Source: Pararhizobium sp. IMCC21322 (lineage in GTDB: Bacteria; Pseudomonadota; Alphaproteobacteria; Rhizobiales; GCA-2746425). Taken from it: a stretch of 64,000 nucleotides of DNA. The notes below the pieces were generated by a model. It did no database searches. It worked only from the letters and a program-made list of their open reading frames with translations, and was not told the origin of the DNA. The stretch spans positions 3,944,412 through 4,008,411 of the forward strand of contig NZ_CP132335.1 in NCBI RefSeq assembly GCF_030758295.1, written 5' to 3'. The translations under genes were made by a program, and so were the position numbers. Shown in pieces: positions 15,524 through 24,510 of this stretch; position 1 is the stretch's first letter; the number at the start of each line of letters is the position of its first letter.

Positions 15524-17958
15524 TATGGTTCTCCTTCTACACCCAACAAAACCGCTCGGATGGTCGCCGGATACATTCTATTTGTTGCAAATAGGCAAGT
15601 GCCACCATTCCGCCAGCTATCCTGGCTGGGAACAGAAAAGACGCCGCTCATAAGTGGGTGCGTACTGTCTAGGTTGTCTGTCATGGCTCGCGCCGTAATT
15701 TCTTCAATGCGTGCAGCTGTTCCGGCGCTCAATCCGGCGGTTTCAAGAACATCCACAGCAACCGAATTGATTGTCTTTCTCCGCCCAAGAGCGGTCCCAT
15801 CCTGGTTGCCGACCTGCGGCAGACGCAGGGTCTCACCATGCGATTCATATCGTAAACCGATGGTGATTTTTGAGGCTGATATATCTTTGGGTAACGTAAC
15901 CATCCCACCAGCCACAACAATGTCTCCAAGATCAAGCCCGTCAGCTAAGACGCCTACAGACTCGCCTTCAAGGTGATTGGCACCGCTGATCGAGATGGTG
16001 GAAGAGCCGGTATATTGCAGGGCACTGTCGGCAAAAACACCATCTTCAACAGCGTTGCCATCTTCCCAATTACTGAAATACTCAATGTGGCGTACTGAAT
16101 TGCCATTTATGGTTCGACGGACCACAAGCCAGGTCTGATCGGCTGTATCGCCGGCGATGGTCTCAACCGATTCCACAATGCCAACCGCATCGGCAGAACC
16201 GCCCGCAAGTTCAAAGGGGGTCATTCCGGCCACCTGCTGCGCTTTTTCAAGTGCCGTCACTGCCAATCTGCCATCTTCTGTCACGGCATACAGCAGACCT
16301 TCTGGCGAAGCTTGCCAGCTCAACTCTGTGATCTTCGCATTCAACAGGTGGTTTGAAAGGATCGATAATTCCGGCGTGCGATAGCCATTATTGTTGAAAT
16401 CGTAGAAAAACTCATGAATTGACTTGCGTGAGGCTTCAACAAAGAATGCAGTTTCGCCAACAAACACCGGTTCAATGCCTGCGCATTTTTCCTGGGTTTC
16501 CCGCCGCTGTCGCTTGTTTTCATTGGTAATGGCACTGTTGCCATCATTGGCGCGAATGGTCCGCGTTGCGCCAGAAGTGCCAACCAGCAAATCAAACCCC
16601 TCGGCCACCCATTGTATCTGGTTTAACTGACCACCATTCATGGTCATGTTCAGCGCGTCGGTATCCTCAGTTGGGGAACTGATGCCCATATTATCATAAT
16701 CGCCTGTCTGGCTTGACCAGAGCGTACGCGGATAGGAGGTAGAAGCAGCAAATGTAAGCCGGTCTTCAAAGAACGCAATCTGCTGTGGCCACCCCAATGC
16801 GTCCGACCATTGAGAGAGTTTCCAGCGGCTGAAGGAATCCGTATCAGGCAGGCACCTGCCATACATCCGCACCAGGATTTCCGTAGTGGACGTCACATTT
16901 GTTATCTGGCACCAACGGGTAATCCCGTCAGAGCCTGTAACCTGTAACGAACGCCCGACATCGCCCGATTGAAAGCCGGTATCATTGTTAATTCCATCGG
17001 TAGAAGAGGCGGTGATCGTAAACGGCGTTTGATCATCGCCTGCCCTGTTGATAAACCACTCAGCAAATCTTTTATCTGTTTCGTTTTCAGCTGCTGTAAT
17101 CGTCAGGCGATAGTATCGAAAGGCAATCGTATTATCGAAATCAAAGTGCCGTATTTCGTGACGCCCCCAACCCGTCTCATTTGATCGACTATCCAATGCA
17201 ACCCAGGTGGAGTTGTCGTTAGAACCATGAAGTTTGAATTCTGACGGCGCTTGATTTGGGACAACATCGTCCGCCTGCAAACTGTATGAATCGCTGACTT
17301 CAGCATTTCCGCCGCCAAGATTGATAGTGATTGTGGAAACAACACCGCCGCCCTGCGCCCAATCCGTTTTAGGATTGAGATCGAACAAATCTGATTCACT
17401 TGAACCACTCGATGTATAAGTGCCAGATGACAACGCGTTCCGCGCGCTTGGTGTCAGAACTGTCTGACCGTCGTGAGCATCCAGATAGGGTCCATCTTTG
17501 GAAACATAGTCCGAAAGTGTCCAGTTTGTTTCAGACAGGCGGCGCAGGATTTTTGGCGGATACCCCTCGCATACAAGATACAATTCATCCCCGGCACCGG
17601 CAGATCTGATGTTTGACAAATCTGCTTCCTGATAAGGAGTCACCACTTCAACAGGCACATCGGCAACCTCAACCCGGCCACCATTCGTCCAAAAACGAAT
17701 ATATTCTTCTCCAAATTCCAGAATGTAACTTTGCGATGTCGAAAACTCGAACTTGCCCAACCGCACTTGCTTGGCACTGTCCTTGACCTCGCCGGCAAAC
17801 AACGTACCCACACGCCGCCGCACGCCGCCCTCCTTCATCACCTGCCAGTTCAATGCGCTCACCAGCCCCGCCTGATAATGATCAAGGTCGGTTCGCCCCT
17901 GCAATCGGGGTCCCAGTTCACCGCGCGTAAAATTGGCCTGAATAGGATAAACACTCAT
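15523..17958 (-). CDS. Tail tubular protein B (nozzle), with discoidin-like insertion
   Basis: 811 residues, the length expected for T7 gp12-like nozzle proteins. The N-terminus (ANFTRGELGPRLQGRTDLDH and GGVRRRVGTLF) is characteristic of this family in podovirus-like prophages, and the middle has the usual FFEDRLTFAASTSYPRTLW segment near residue 395. Residues about 185-305 look like an inserted F5/8-type C (discoidin) module: a TDWAQGGG start, FKLHGSNDNSTWVALDSRS and RYYRLTITAAENE. Such domains bind sugars or lipids, so the insertion may add a surface-binding site to the tail. TGATG overlap with the tail tube A gene. Confidence 0.8.
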   Translation of the reverse strand: MSVYPIQANFTRGELGPRLQGRTDLDHYQAGLVSALNWQVMKEGGVRRRVGTLFAGEVKDSAKQVRLGKFEFSTSQSYILEFGEEYIRFWTNGGRVEVADVPVEVVTPYQEADLSNIRSAGAGDELYLVCEGYPPKILRRLSETNWTLSDYVSKDGPYLDAHDGQTVLTPSARNALSSGTYTSSGSSESDLFDLNPKTDWAQGGGVVSTITINLGGGNAEVSDSYSLQADDVVPNQAPSEFKLHGSNDNSTWVALDSRSNETGWGRHEIRHFDFDNTIAFRYYRLTITAAENETDKRFAEWFINRAGDDQTPFTITASSTDGINNDTGFQSGDVGRSLQVTGSDGITRWCQITNVTSTTEILVRMYGRCLPDTDSFSRWKLSQWSDALGWPQQIAFFEDRLTFAASTSYPRTLWSSQTGDYDNMGISSPTEDTDALNMTMNGGQLNQIQWVAEGFDLLVGTSGATRTIRANDGNSAITNENKRQRRETQEKCAGIEPVFVGETAFFVEASRKSIHEFFYDFNNNGYRTPELSILSNHLLNAKITELSWQASPEGLLYAVTEDGRLAVTALEKAQQVAGMTPFELAGGSADAVGIVESVETIAGDTADQTWLVVRRTINGNSVRHIEYFSNWEDGNAVEDGVFADSALQYTGSSTISISGANHLEGESVGVLADGLDLGDIVVAGGMVTLPKDISASKITIGLRYESHGETLRLPQVGNQDGTALGRRKTINSVAVDVLETAGLSAGTAARIEEITARAMTDNLDSTHPLMSGVFSVPSQDSWRNGGTCLFATNRMYPATIRAVLLGVEGEP

Positions 17959-18545
17959 CAGCCGCGCACCAGAATAACGTTGTTCTGATCCAGATCTTCC
18001 TGAAATTGCTCCAGTGCATCAATCCGCCGTGCCTCCCGCAGTGTGTGTTGATATGTTTGCTCCGCAATCTGAGCGTAAGAGCTTTTTCCGGTCAGCCAAT
18101 GGGCCATTTTGGCCGCCAGTTTTGCGGCAACCACATCCACAAAAAGCGTATCCCAAAGCCCGGTGGTTGTTACGCGCTTGATGTAACGCAATTTCAACGG
18201 CGCAATCGCGTCAGTCAAAATGGCCTCGCCTTCCAGCTCATAGGGTATCAAAGTGCCATTCAACGCCCCGTCTTGCCGCAGCGCCATCATGCGCAGACAA
18301 TCGCCCGGCAACTCATATTTGTAGCGCCAGCGCCATGCCGGCACCTCAACACTTGCAGCAAGCTGCACCCGCACCAGCGCAAAGTTCCATGCAAATTTCC
18401 GCATTTCACTGTCCCGCGTCTGGCCAAAATTCCGGCAAAACCAAAGCCGCACACTCGTATCTTCACTGGGTGACGACACCGGCGCTTCATGAAGCATATC
18501 CAGCGCCATGTTCCAGATATCAATTTCAGCGACACTTGAAGGCAT
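17958..18545 (-). CDS. Tail tubular protein A (adaptor, gp11-like)
   Basis: 195 residues, the usual length of T7 gp11-like adaptors that join portal to nozzle. Recognisable features are the start IDIWNMALDMLHEAPVSSPSED, then RKFAWNFALVRVQL and the YELPGDCLRMMAL stretch, with a basic helix near the C-terminus (TLREARRIDALEQFQEDLD). It follows the small 18549 gene by three bases and overlaps tail tube B by one base, as expected for proteins needed in fixed ratio. Confidence 0.85.
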   Translation of the reverse strand: MPSSVAEIDIWNMALDMLHEAPVSSPSEDTSVRLWFCRNFGQTRDSEMRKFAWNFALVRVQLAASVEVPAWRWRYKYELPGDCLRMMALRQDGALNGTLIPYELEGEAILTDAIAPLKLRYIKRVTTTGLWDTLFVDVVAAKLAAKMAHWLTGKSSYAQIAEQTYQHTLREARRIDALEQFQEDLDQNNVILVRG

Positions 18546-18548
18546 CAG

Positions 18549-18854
18549 CTAGTCTCCCTTCCCGGCAAGTTGGGCCTGCAATGCGCAGATTTGTGCTTGC
18601 AGAGCGGCAAACCCGGATTCTTCAGGCATGTTCGAAGTAACGGTCTCATCCACAACAGGCTTCACCGGTGGCAGTGCATCAATCAAAGCGTTCCGCTGCA
18701 CCTGCAGCAAATCAGTTTTGCCGGTCAATGCTTCCAAACGCGCAGTGCCATCTATCACGCGGCGGAAATGCGCCGCACGGGCCGTATCCGTCTCACGCGC
18801 AATCAATTTCATCAGTTGAGCGGTTTTAGGCGCCAACTTTTCTGATTTAGCCAT
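18549..18854 (-). CDS. Small phage protein between capsid and adaptor genes
   Basis: 101 residues from ATG 18854 (GGAG eight bases upstream); starts MAKSEKLAPKTAQLMKLI. Helical, charged N-terminal half and a C-terminal segment (FAALQAQICALQAQLAG) with heptad-like spacing. Its position just after the capsid gene matches small head-completion or decoration genes in podoviruses, but no family is recognised. Confidence 0.65.
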   Translation of the reverse strand: MAKSEKLAPKTAQLMKLIARETDTARAAHFRRVIDGTARLEALTGKTDLLQVQRNALIDALPPVKPVVDETVTSNMPEESGFAALQAQICALQAQLAGKGD

Positions 18855-18865
18855 TTTGAAATCTC

Positions 18866-18898
18866 CAATAAAAAGGGGCCGGCAAAATGCCGACCCCA
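18866..18898 (-). terminator. Terminator after major capsid gene
   Basis: Minus-strand hairpin ggggtcggca / tgccggcccc (ten pairs including one G-T) with a three-base loop, followed by TTTTTATT. It lies between the major capsid gene and the next gene, a usual place for partial termination that keeps capsid message in excess. Confidence 0.8.
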
Positions 18899-18956
18899 TC
18901 TGGTTCAATGATCTGAAAACCGTCATTCCCAGCCAGGTAACCACGTCAAAAGCGTA

Positions 18957-19982
18957 TCAGGCGTTGACCACCAATTGTGCCAGTCGAATGTTTTTACGGT
19001 TATAGACCCGGTCCCAATTGGTCGCGTTTTCCAACTCGGCCCAAGAGGGGGAAAGGGCTGCAACACTGCCGCTGGTGAATTTCACACCACGCGGATGCAG
19101 CAGCGCATGACGGCGCGTATGCACAGTGTCCTGACCGCCGCCATTTCCAACAGCCGGTTCCCGGTCCGTTTCAAACGCCACCAGATCAGCTCCGGCCCCG
19201 TCGGCAAAGGCAAACGCGCCCCGGCCAAACAGGTAACAAGTATAGGCCGGAGAATTGCTTCCAGCCGTCACCGGCATGCGGTCATCCACCACCACTTCCA
19301 TACCCTGGAACATGGCAATTTCAGTGGCGTCAGACGGTTTGATGAATTCAATCTCATCATTATCCGCCATATTCACATACACGGCAGAATGCACAGCAAT
19401 GGCTGCAAACTCATCCATATAGTCACCCATCGTCACGCGGGCGCGGCGCACCGCAGCGCCGGAAATGCGGTTGGCTGCTGTGATGGAACCAGAAACAACA
19501 TCACTGTAAATCGAATAAGTCATGTCGTCGCTGTCATTGGCCGCATTGTCAGCAAACACGCCTTTGGTTGAGGCAATCAGAGCGCCCTGTTCAGCAGATT
19601 CCCACCACGTCGCCATGCGGCTCAAAATCTGCTGCACCGGGTCTTTCGCCCGGCCGGTTGCCACCATTCCGGCAACATCCATGCTCGACCAGGATTTGTG
19701 CCAGAAATGCTTCACTGCCTGGTCCTTGTCAGCAGTTACCTTGTCTGGCGTTGCACTGGTATTGGGATCATCGGACATAATGTCCGGCTCACCCCGCCCC
19801 AGATCATCCCAGAACGGCATGTTGATCACAGTGCCGCCAGCATTCATCTGGCTCTGCACATTTTCAGGCGGCGGAACCACAATTCCGGAGCGCAACAGTC
19901 GGTTTCGCTCCGGATAGTCTTCCTGCATATAGTTGAGATAGACCTCGGGTGTAATGAGGTCAGCGATTTGTGTCTGTGCCAT
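18957..19982 (-). CDS. Major capsid protein
   Basis: 341 residues, starting MAQTQIADLITPEVYLNYMQ. The pattern of an N-terminal arm, an extended PFWDDLGRGEPDIMSDDPN loop, a long helix (VQQILSRMATWWESAEQGAL) and late beta-rich segments (AMFQGMEVVVDDRMPV, CYLFGRGAFAFA) matches the HK97-fold coat proteins of podovirus-like prophages. It follows the scaffold gene directly and is followed by a terminator. It would form the icosahedral head. Confidence 0.88.
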   Translation of the reverse strand: MAQTQIADLITPEVYLNYMQEDYPERNRLLRSGIVVPPPENVQSQMNAGGTVINMPFWDDLGRGEPDIMSDDPNTSATPDKVTADKDQAVKHFWHKSWSSMDVAGMVATGRAKDPVQQILSRMATWWESAEQGALIASTKGVFADNAANDSDDMTYSIYSDVVSGSITAANRISGAAVRRARVTMGDYMDEFAAIAVHSAVYVNMADNDEIEFIKPSDATEIAMFQGMEVVVDDRMPVTAGSNSPAYTCYLFGRGAFAFADGAGADLVAFETDREPAVGNGGGQDTVHTRRHALLHPRGVKFTSGSVAALSPSWAELENATNWDRVYNRKNIRLAQLVVNA

Positions 19983-20002
19983 AAATAGTGACTTTCCTTA
20001 AA

Positions 20003-20887
20003 TCAAAGGCCCCAATTGGCCGGGTCTCTGCCCGCCGCCAAAATGAGAGACCTTGCACGTCTTGGATCGTTGCGCTGAAGTTCAGATTGCTGAGTGAGAT
20101 TCTGGTCTTCTTTGGCAAAGGGATTATCAGCAGAACTGCTGCCCCCCAGTGCCAAGCCACCGGATGAACCGAACAGTTCCCGCCCCACATTGGCCATCGC
20201 CTTGGCAATGGCCGGATTGAGAATAATGCCCTGCGGCCCAATCATGCCCGCAGCTTCAAACCCGTCCAGAAGCGTGTCTCCGCCCAACTCACGAATGGCC
20301 CTGTCTGCCAGCGCCACCTGCTCATTGAATTGCGGCGTTCCCTGCTGCGCATTCCAGTCTTTTTCAAGCTGGCTTGTGGCAGCAATCGTACGCTCTTCCA
20401 ACTGGGCCACATGGCCATCCAGACCGGCCTGATAACCACCAACGGTCTCATGAACATAGAAGTCATGAAGGCCCTTGGCCTGTTCAGCAGAAATGCCATA
20501 TTTATGCGCGGTTTCTGCAAATTTACCTGCAAATTCCGTGTCATATGGCAGATCTTCCGGCATGTCTTCAGGTGGCGTCAGCGCGTAGCCAGACGCTTCC
20601 CTCGGACGGCCCAAACGCTCATAAAAAGCGTCATTCTCACTTTGCGTTGCATCCGGCCCTGGTTTCTGGAACGATTTTCCGATCAAACTTTCGGAATTGC
20701 GCGCCATTTTCACAAGGCTTTCAACATCTTTCACCCCGGCATTTTCAATCCATTCGCGGCTGCCTTCTGCCTGAAGACCGTCAAAAGGAGTTGCAGCACT
20801 TGCAGCGGTCGCAGATCCGTTGTCACCGCCCATGCTGTTTGGAGAACGGCCCTGCCCGGCGTGACCGGAAGCTGTTTCGTCCATCAT
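20003..20887 (-). CDS. Capsid assembly scaffolding protein
   Basis: 294 residues, acidic and low in hydrophobic residues, with a Gly/Ser/Ala-rich N-terminus, a YALTPPEDMPEDLPYD-type middle segment and a basic C-terminal tail (RNDPRRARSLILAAGRD) of the kind that contacts coat protein. Located directly before the major capsid gene, as in T7 and P22. ATG 20887 overlaps the previous stop as ATGA. The product directs procapsid assembly and then leaves the head. Confidence 0.8.
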   Translation of the reverse strand: MMDETASGHAGQGRSPNSMGGDNGSATAASAATPFDGLQAEGSREWIENAGVKDVESLVKMARNSESLIGKSFQKPGPDATQSENDAFYERLGRPREASGYALTPPEDMPEDLPYDTEFAGKFAETAHKYGISAEQAKGLHDFYVHETVGGYQAGLDGHVAQLEERTIAATSQLEKDWNAQQGTPQFNEQVALADRAIRELGGDTLLDGFEAAGMIGPQGIILNPAIAKAMANVGRELFGSSGGLALGGSSSADNPFAKEDQNLTQQSELQRNDPRRARSLILAAGRDPANWGL

Positions 20888-21216
20888 AAATCACCCTCTT
20901 CTGTGTTGGTGAGTTGCTCTTGCCTTGCCGCATCCTCCAGCGCTTGCTGAAGTTCACGAGGCATCCGCAGATGGTGGAGAATTCGTGCCATGACGAACCT
21001 CTTACCCTCTGCAAATCTCAAATCCGCGTCCGGCGTATCCGCCGGTGAAACGCGGTAATATCCTGTGTGGTTGGCCAGATCGGTCAAAACCAGATCCCGG
21101 TCCTGCTGGGCGGCATTGCCTGCCACCAGCACACGTTTATAGGCACCGGCCAGCAACAGCCGCGCAACAGCGCTTCTGCGCAAGCCGCGTGCAAACAGCG
21201 CACGCAGTCTGAACAT
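20884..21216 (-). CDS. Bbp19-like phage protein
   Basis: 110 residues from ATG 21216 (AGGA seven bases upstream); an earlier in-frame start at 21288 is unlikely. The segment LVLTDLANHTGYYRVSPAD followed by RFAEGKRFVMARILHHL resembles the small Bbp19-type domain found next to scaffold genes in BPP-1-like podoviruses; function unknown. Overlaps the scaffold gene by four bases. A basic, arginine-rich N-terminus precedes the domain. Confidence 0.55.
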   Translation of the reverse strand: MFRLRALFARGLRRSAVARLLLAGAYKRVLVAGNAAQQDRDLVLTDLANHTGYYRVSPADTPDADLRFAEGKRFVMARILHHLRMPRELQQALEDAARQEQLTNTEEGDL

Positions 21217-21309
21217 AGTGTTTCCTGTCAGGTTTAGGGGGTATGGCGCGCTATAAAGCCAGCACCAGACAATCCATTCACACGGCAAAAACGCCGCTGA
21301 ATGGGTCCG

Positions 21310-23199
21310 TTATTGGGCGTGCCCTGAAGGCAGCGCCCCATTGCTGGCAGTTCGTGCCAGACTGTAAGCAATCACATCATCCGTACGTGGCCCAAAGCTT
21401 TGCTGCAGCTCAGTGTAATGTTGCTTCAACTCCGCCTCACGCGCCCGGCGATCTGTCGGCGTTCTATCGCCAGCCTGGGGCACTTCAAACCGCGCCGCCA
21501 CCTGGCTTGCCCAGCGTGGCGGGATCATTTCAATGGCAGGCTCCGCAATCCCAACCTCCCGCTGCGCCGCTTCATGATAGAACAAAAACACATCCATCTC
21601 CTCTGCATCCACCGCCTCATTGGCATCAAAGGCTGCATCAAACCGTGCCTTGCGGTTGCTTAAATCAGAAGACAGCAACACCGCCTCTGACGGCTTGGTT
21701 CGGCGCATGTCCAAAATGTCTCTGGCACGCTCTGCCGCTGCTGCCAGCACCTTCGGCGTCATGAGTTCAGCAAGCTTCTCATGCGGCGCTTCAAGGGCTG
21801 TTGTGCCGTCAGCAATGCCGAACAACTCAGCATCCTGCAGCAAATGCAGTCCTGCCGTTGCATTGGAAATGATGCCGGCTTCCAACCGGTCATCCACAAA
21901 GGTCTGATAGGCCTCCTCCCCAAGCAAATCCCGCACTGCCTTGGGGTGGCCATACCGGTCCCACACAGTCGAGACTTTCCCGACCTTAACATCTTCCAGA
22001 TCTTGCTTCTGTTTGCGCTGCACATCAAAGCGCGCCAGCCGCTCAGCTTCTGCCTTGTCCGCCTCCTTGCGTCCATTGAAGCCAACTATCTCAGCCGTAA
22101 GGATCAACCGCCCATCATCGGGCATATCGTTCAGATAGCCCTCTTTGATCGGATTCAGCTTTGGCCGTGGGCGCGGTACTGGCGGCTCAACGGGCGCTTG
22201 TTCATTGTTTGTTCTATATCCAACAACCGCATTTTCCATTGCTGCCGCTGCACTCAACGGTATTGACTTATTGTTTTCCCCAGATGGAAACCATCCACTC
22301 AATTTTCCACGTACGCCATCCGGCAACAATGCCATATCAACGTTCGGCAACCGAAAATCGTTATCATATGAACCCGTAAACTCACCTTCGCGGTTCAAAA
22401 CATCAGTGAAGATTTCATTAATTGCTGAAGAACTGTCGGCGGCACTCGGCAGATACTCTCTCAGGTGCCCACCAATCTCATCATTACCAATGCCACCTAT
22501 GTGTTGTTGGTCGCTGTTTTCTGGTTGAGGTTTGGGCATTGGTACATTTTCAAGCCTAGTGTCGACGGGCCTCGGCACCGGAATAGGAACCTCAGCTGGA
22601 TCGACTGTCGGAGATGGGACATGTCCTGGCAACAAATCAAGCCCAAACCCTTTGTAATTTGGGAACCCTCCCGAAAACGTTCCGTTTTCATAAAGCTCCC
22701 GCATCCCCAACAAGACATCTTTCGGCTCTTTCCCCATAGCTTTCAAAAGTGTCGCAGCCACACTATTGCTGTTTTGAGGATTCAACCATGCCCTGTAATG
22801 CAGGTCAGCTTCATTAATTTTGGTACCCGCTTCCATTGCTTGCAGACGAAGCCTTGAAATCTCTTTGGGACTACCATTGAACAAACGCACAGGGTTCTGC
22901 GCATTGTTCCAAAAACGAGTTGGTATGTGCTGCCAGAACAAAATTCTATCGCTGGAGTCAAAAGGTGCCCCAAAAGTCTTCGTTTGTCTTGTTTTAGCAT
23001 CTGTAGCAAGCCCATTCATTTCCCACATTTGTCTGCCGTGCTCGTCAAACCCGGCAATTAGAATATGTCGATAAACCGTCTGCACAGCCGCACCTGACCT
23101 GCTCTGATATAGTCGTATGGGAAGTTCAGCAATGTAAATGGAATGCTGACCGTCTGATATGGATTGAGGATAATACGGACGGATTGAATTTTCATTCAT
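21310..23199 (-). CDS. Module A: candidate virion-borne toxin with shared C-terminal domain
   Basis: 629 residues from ATG 23199. The C-terminal 295 or so residues are the shared module found in B, C and D. The N-terminal 200 residues are unique: RHILIAGFDEHGRQMWEMNG near residue 50 and NPQNSNSVAATLLKAMG near 150 resemble the two active-site blocks of permuted papain-like folds (His block first, then an N-C-x-S-type block), but serine occupies the expected cysteine position. A proline-rich linker (PIPVPRPV) follows. The gene overlaps the upstream exported small gene by four bases (ATGA), as tightly coupled toxin and immunity genes do. Toxin role is inferred from architecture. Confidence 0.6.
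   Translation of the reverse strand: MNENSIRPYYPQSISDGQHSIYIAELPIRLYQSRSGAAVQTVYRHILIAGFDEHGRQMWEMNGLATDAKTRQTKTFGAPFDSSDRILFWQHIPTRFWNNAQNPVRLFNGSPKEISRLRLQAMEAGTKINEADLHYRAWLNPQNSNSVAATLLKAMGKEPKDVLLGMRELYENGTFSGGFPNYKGFGLDLLPGHVPSPTVDPAEVPIPVPRPVDTRLENVPMPKPQPENSDQQHIGGIGNDEIGGHLREYLPSAADSSSAINEIFTDVLNREGEFTGSYDNDFRLPNVDMALLPDGVRGKLSGWFPSGENNKSIPLSAAAAMENAVVGYRTNNEQAPVEPPVPRPRPKLNPIKEGYLNDMPDDGRLILTAEIVGFNGRKEADKAEAERLARFDVQRKQKQDLEDVKVGKVSTVWDRYGHPKAVRDLLGEEAYQTFVDDRLEAGIISNATAGLHLLQDAELFGIADGTTALEAPHEKLAELMTPKVLAAAAERARDILDMRRTKPSEAVLLSSDLSNRKARFDAAFDANEAVDAEEMDVFLFYHEAAQREVGIAEPAIEMIPPRWASQVAARFEVPQAGDRTPTDRRAREAELKQHYTELQQSFGPRTDDVIAYSLARTASNGALPSGHAQ
21321..22214 (-). repeat. Shared module, copy A
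   Basis: First of five copies of an ~895-bp DNA repeat encoding the conserved C-terminal protein module (PRPRPKLNPI ... SLARTASNGALPSG). Bases 21886-22128 are identical to 25102-25344 in copy B (243 bases, silent sites included), which points to recent recombination or gene conversion. Confidence 0.9.
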
Positions 23200-23666
23200 T
23201 CTGACAATTCTCCACGCAAGCATAACGTGACCGGTTTATAAAACTCACCCAAATCCGAACCGTAGTCATAAATAACAGTTCTATTTATACATGAACTTAC
23301 AATTCCGTTTTGAATTTCATATTTTACTGTATAAAATAACTCCGTAAGGCTTACTACATTATAATTGTCCAAAATATGATAAACTGTTACAGAAAATTTA
23401 CATTGTATATCACCAATATTTTCTCTTTGTATCATTAGATATCGGATGAATTCAGAAAAAGGCTTTCGCAAAAATTCTTTACCGCTGCCTTGATAGTATA
23501 TATCAAAATTTTCGATGATATACAGCTTCAAATCATCTTCTCTTGAGCAGTTTCGTGACGTGAAGTCAGAGGCGAATGGTTCGGGCCGTTCATGAGCATA
23601 ACCAAACGAACCAACACCGAATGTCGCAACAGCGAAAAGCAGTAATATTTCAAAAAATTTTGACAA
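23196..23666 (-). CDS. Candidate immunity protein for module A (exported)
   Basis: 156 residues from a TTG start at 23666 with AGGAG eight bases upstream. Residues 1-24 form a signal peptide (ILLLFAVATFGVGSFGYA), so the protein should reach the periplasm; four cysteines in the mature part may form disulfides. The DNA is clearly more AT-rich than neighbouring structural genes, a sign of separate origin. Its TGA overlaps the start of module A. No family recognised; immunity function is inferred from size, position and coupling. Confidence 0.55.
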   Translation of the reverse strand: MSKFFEILLLFAVATFGVGSFGYAHERPEPFASDFTSRNCSREDDLKLYIIENFDIYYQGSGKEFLRKPFSEFIRYLMIQRENIGDIQCKFSVTVYHILDNYNVVSLTELFYTVKYEIQNGIVSSCINRTVIYDYGSDLGEFYKPVTLCLRGELSE

Positions 23667-23849
23667 GATAATCTCCTTTTATGACTATTGGTCGAATAAT
23701 TCACGCAATTATCAAATATTTTTACCACGATCGACGTTTTAAACTTGCTCATAATTACGTTGAAAGTGGGTCAAAAACGACGAGAGAACTGGTAAAAAAA
23801 CTCCACGCGGCCTCCTTAGATCTTAAGGCCAAATTCAATATCCACGCGG

Positions 23850-23888
23850 CTACAGCATCGATGCCGGTCTCACGTTTCGGTTGGCCAT
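23850..23888 (-). pseudogene. Remnant of a PIN-module start (MANRN)
   Basis: The ATG at 23886-23888 and the next four codons give MANRN, identical in protein to the start of module B, and the upstream sequence with its hairpin also matches B. The frame then diverges and meets a TAG after 12 codons. Together with the orphan B-like small gene just upstream, this looks like what remains after most of a toxin gene was deleted. Confidence 0.55.
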
Positions 23889-23899
23889 GATGGTGCGCT

Positions 23900-23971
23900 C
23901 ACTTGTCTTCAAGTGTGAATAAAAGTCGAAATTGCTTGGGTCACAATTGTGCTCTCACTTGTCTTCAAGCG
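23900..23971 (-). repeat. Hairpin repeats upstream of toxin start (two copies)
   Basis: The palindromic element cacttgtcttcaagtg (six-base arms, four-base loop) at 23900-23915 and a variant at 23956-23971 sit upstream of the remnant start. A third copy (cacttgtcgtcaagtg) is at 27009-27024, immediately before module B. Placed in the leader, such a hairpin could modulate translation of the toxin gene. Confidence 0.6.
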
Positions 23972-24009
23972 TGTTCAGAATTAAAATTTAGAAATTGACT
24001 GCGGAAGTT

Positions 24010-24426
24010 CTAAGATGCCGCCGCATCATCGTATACGTCACACTCTGCCAGAAGCTCCGCCCGCAATTTCGAATCATCCACTCCGCTATAGACACCGGTT
24101 GCAATATCTCGCACGTGGGTTTGGGCTTCAACCACTGCAGTGGTTTCGTTGCCATATCTGAACAGCAGATAATCATTGAACCACGTTAACAAGAATCTCT
24201 CCTCTGGGGCAATGTGTCCATCCACATATGGGCTGCCCCAGACCGCAACGACCTCTGGTCGGCTGACCATATCTTCCAAGATCGTCAGTACAAGGCTCAA
24301 CGGAGCGAGCGGGATATCGGACGAGCGACGTCGCGAGCGATCAATTTTGGCCGTCTTCGTCAATTCATCAATATCCCGATACCACTGATACTGGTCCAAC
24401 TCGGTAAACATGGTTTTGTCAGTCAT
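24010..24426 (-). CDS. Orphan B-type candidate immunity protein
   Basis: 138 residues from ATG 24426 (AAGGAG about eight bases upstream). It shares the first 22 residues (MTDKTMFTELDQYQWYRDID) with the gene at 27064 and roughly half of the remainder, including RPEV, GNET and VDD..LRA blocks. No signal peptide: cytoplasmic. It is downstream of module B and upstream of the deleted toxin start, so it probably once paired with that lost toxin, and may now protect against related toxins from kin. Confidence 0.6.
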   Translation of the reverse strand: MTDKTMFTELDQYQWYRDIDELTKTAKIDRSRRRSSDIPLAPLSLVLTILEDMVSRPEVVAVWGSPYVDGHIAPEERFLLTWFNDYLLFRYGNETTAVVEAQTHVRDIATGVYSGVDDSKLRAELLAECDVYDDAAAS

Positions 24427-24478
24427 AACAGCGCTCCTTGGGAAACACGCAAACAGCATCAAACAATGCGCAATTTAT

Positions 24479-24507
24479 AGCATATGGCACCGGATACTGA
24501 GTTTCAA
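24479..24507 (-). promoter_or_regulatory. Putative sigma-70 promoter for orphan immunity gene
   Basis: On the minus strand TTGAAA, a 17-base spacer and TATGCT lie about 55 bases before the start codon. The ~85-base leader is largely conserved upstream of the paralogous gene at 27483, where the -35-like element is TTGAAG; the repeat of a leader region suggests it carries a promoter giving immunity expression independent of the phage late transcript. Confidence 0.35.
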
Positions 24508-24510
24508 AGG

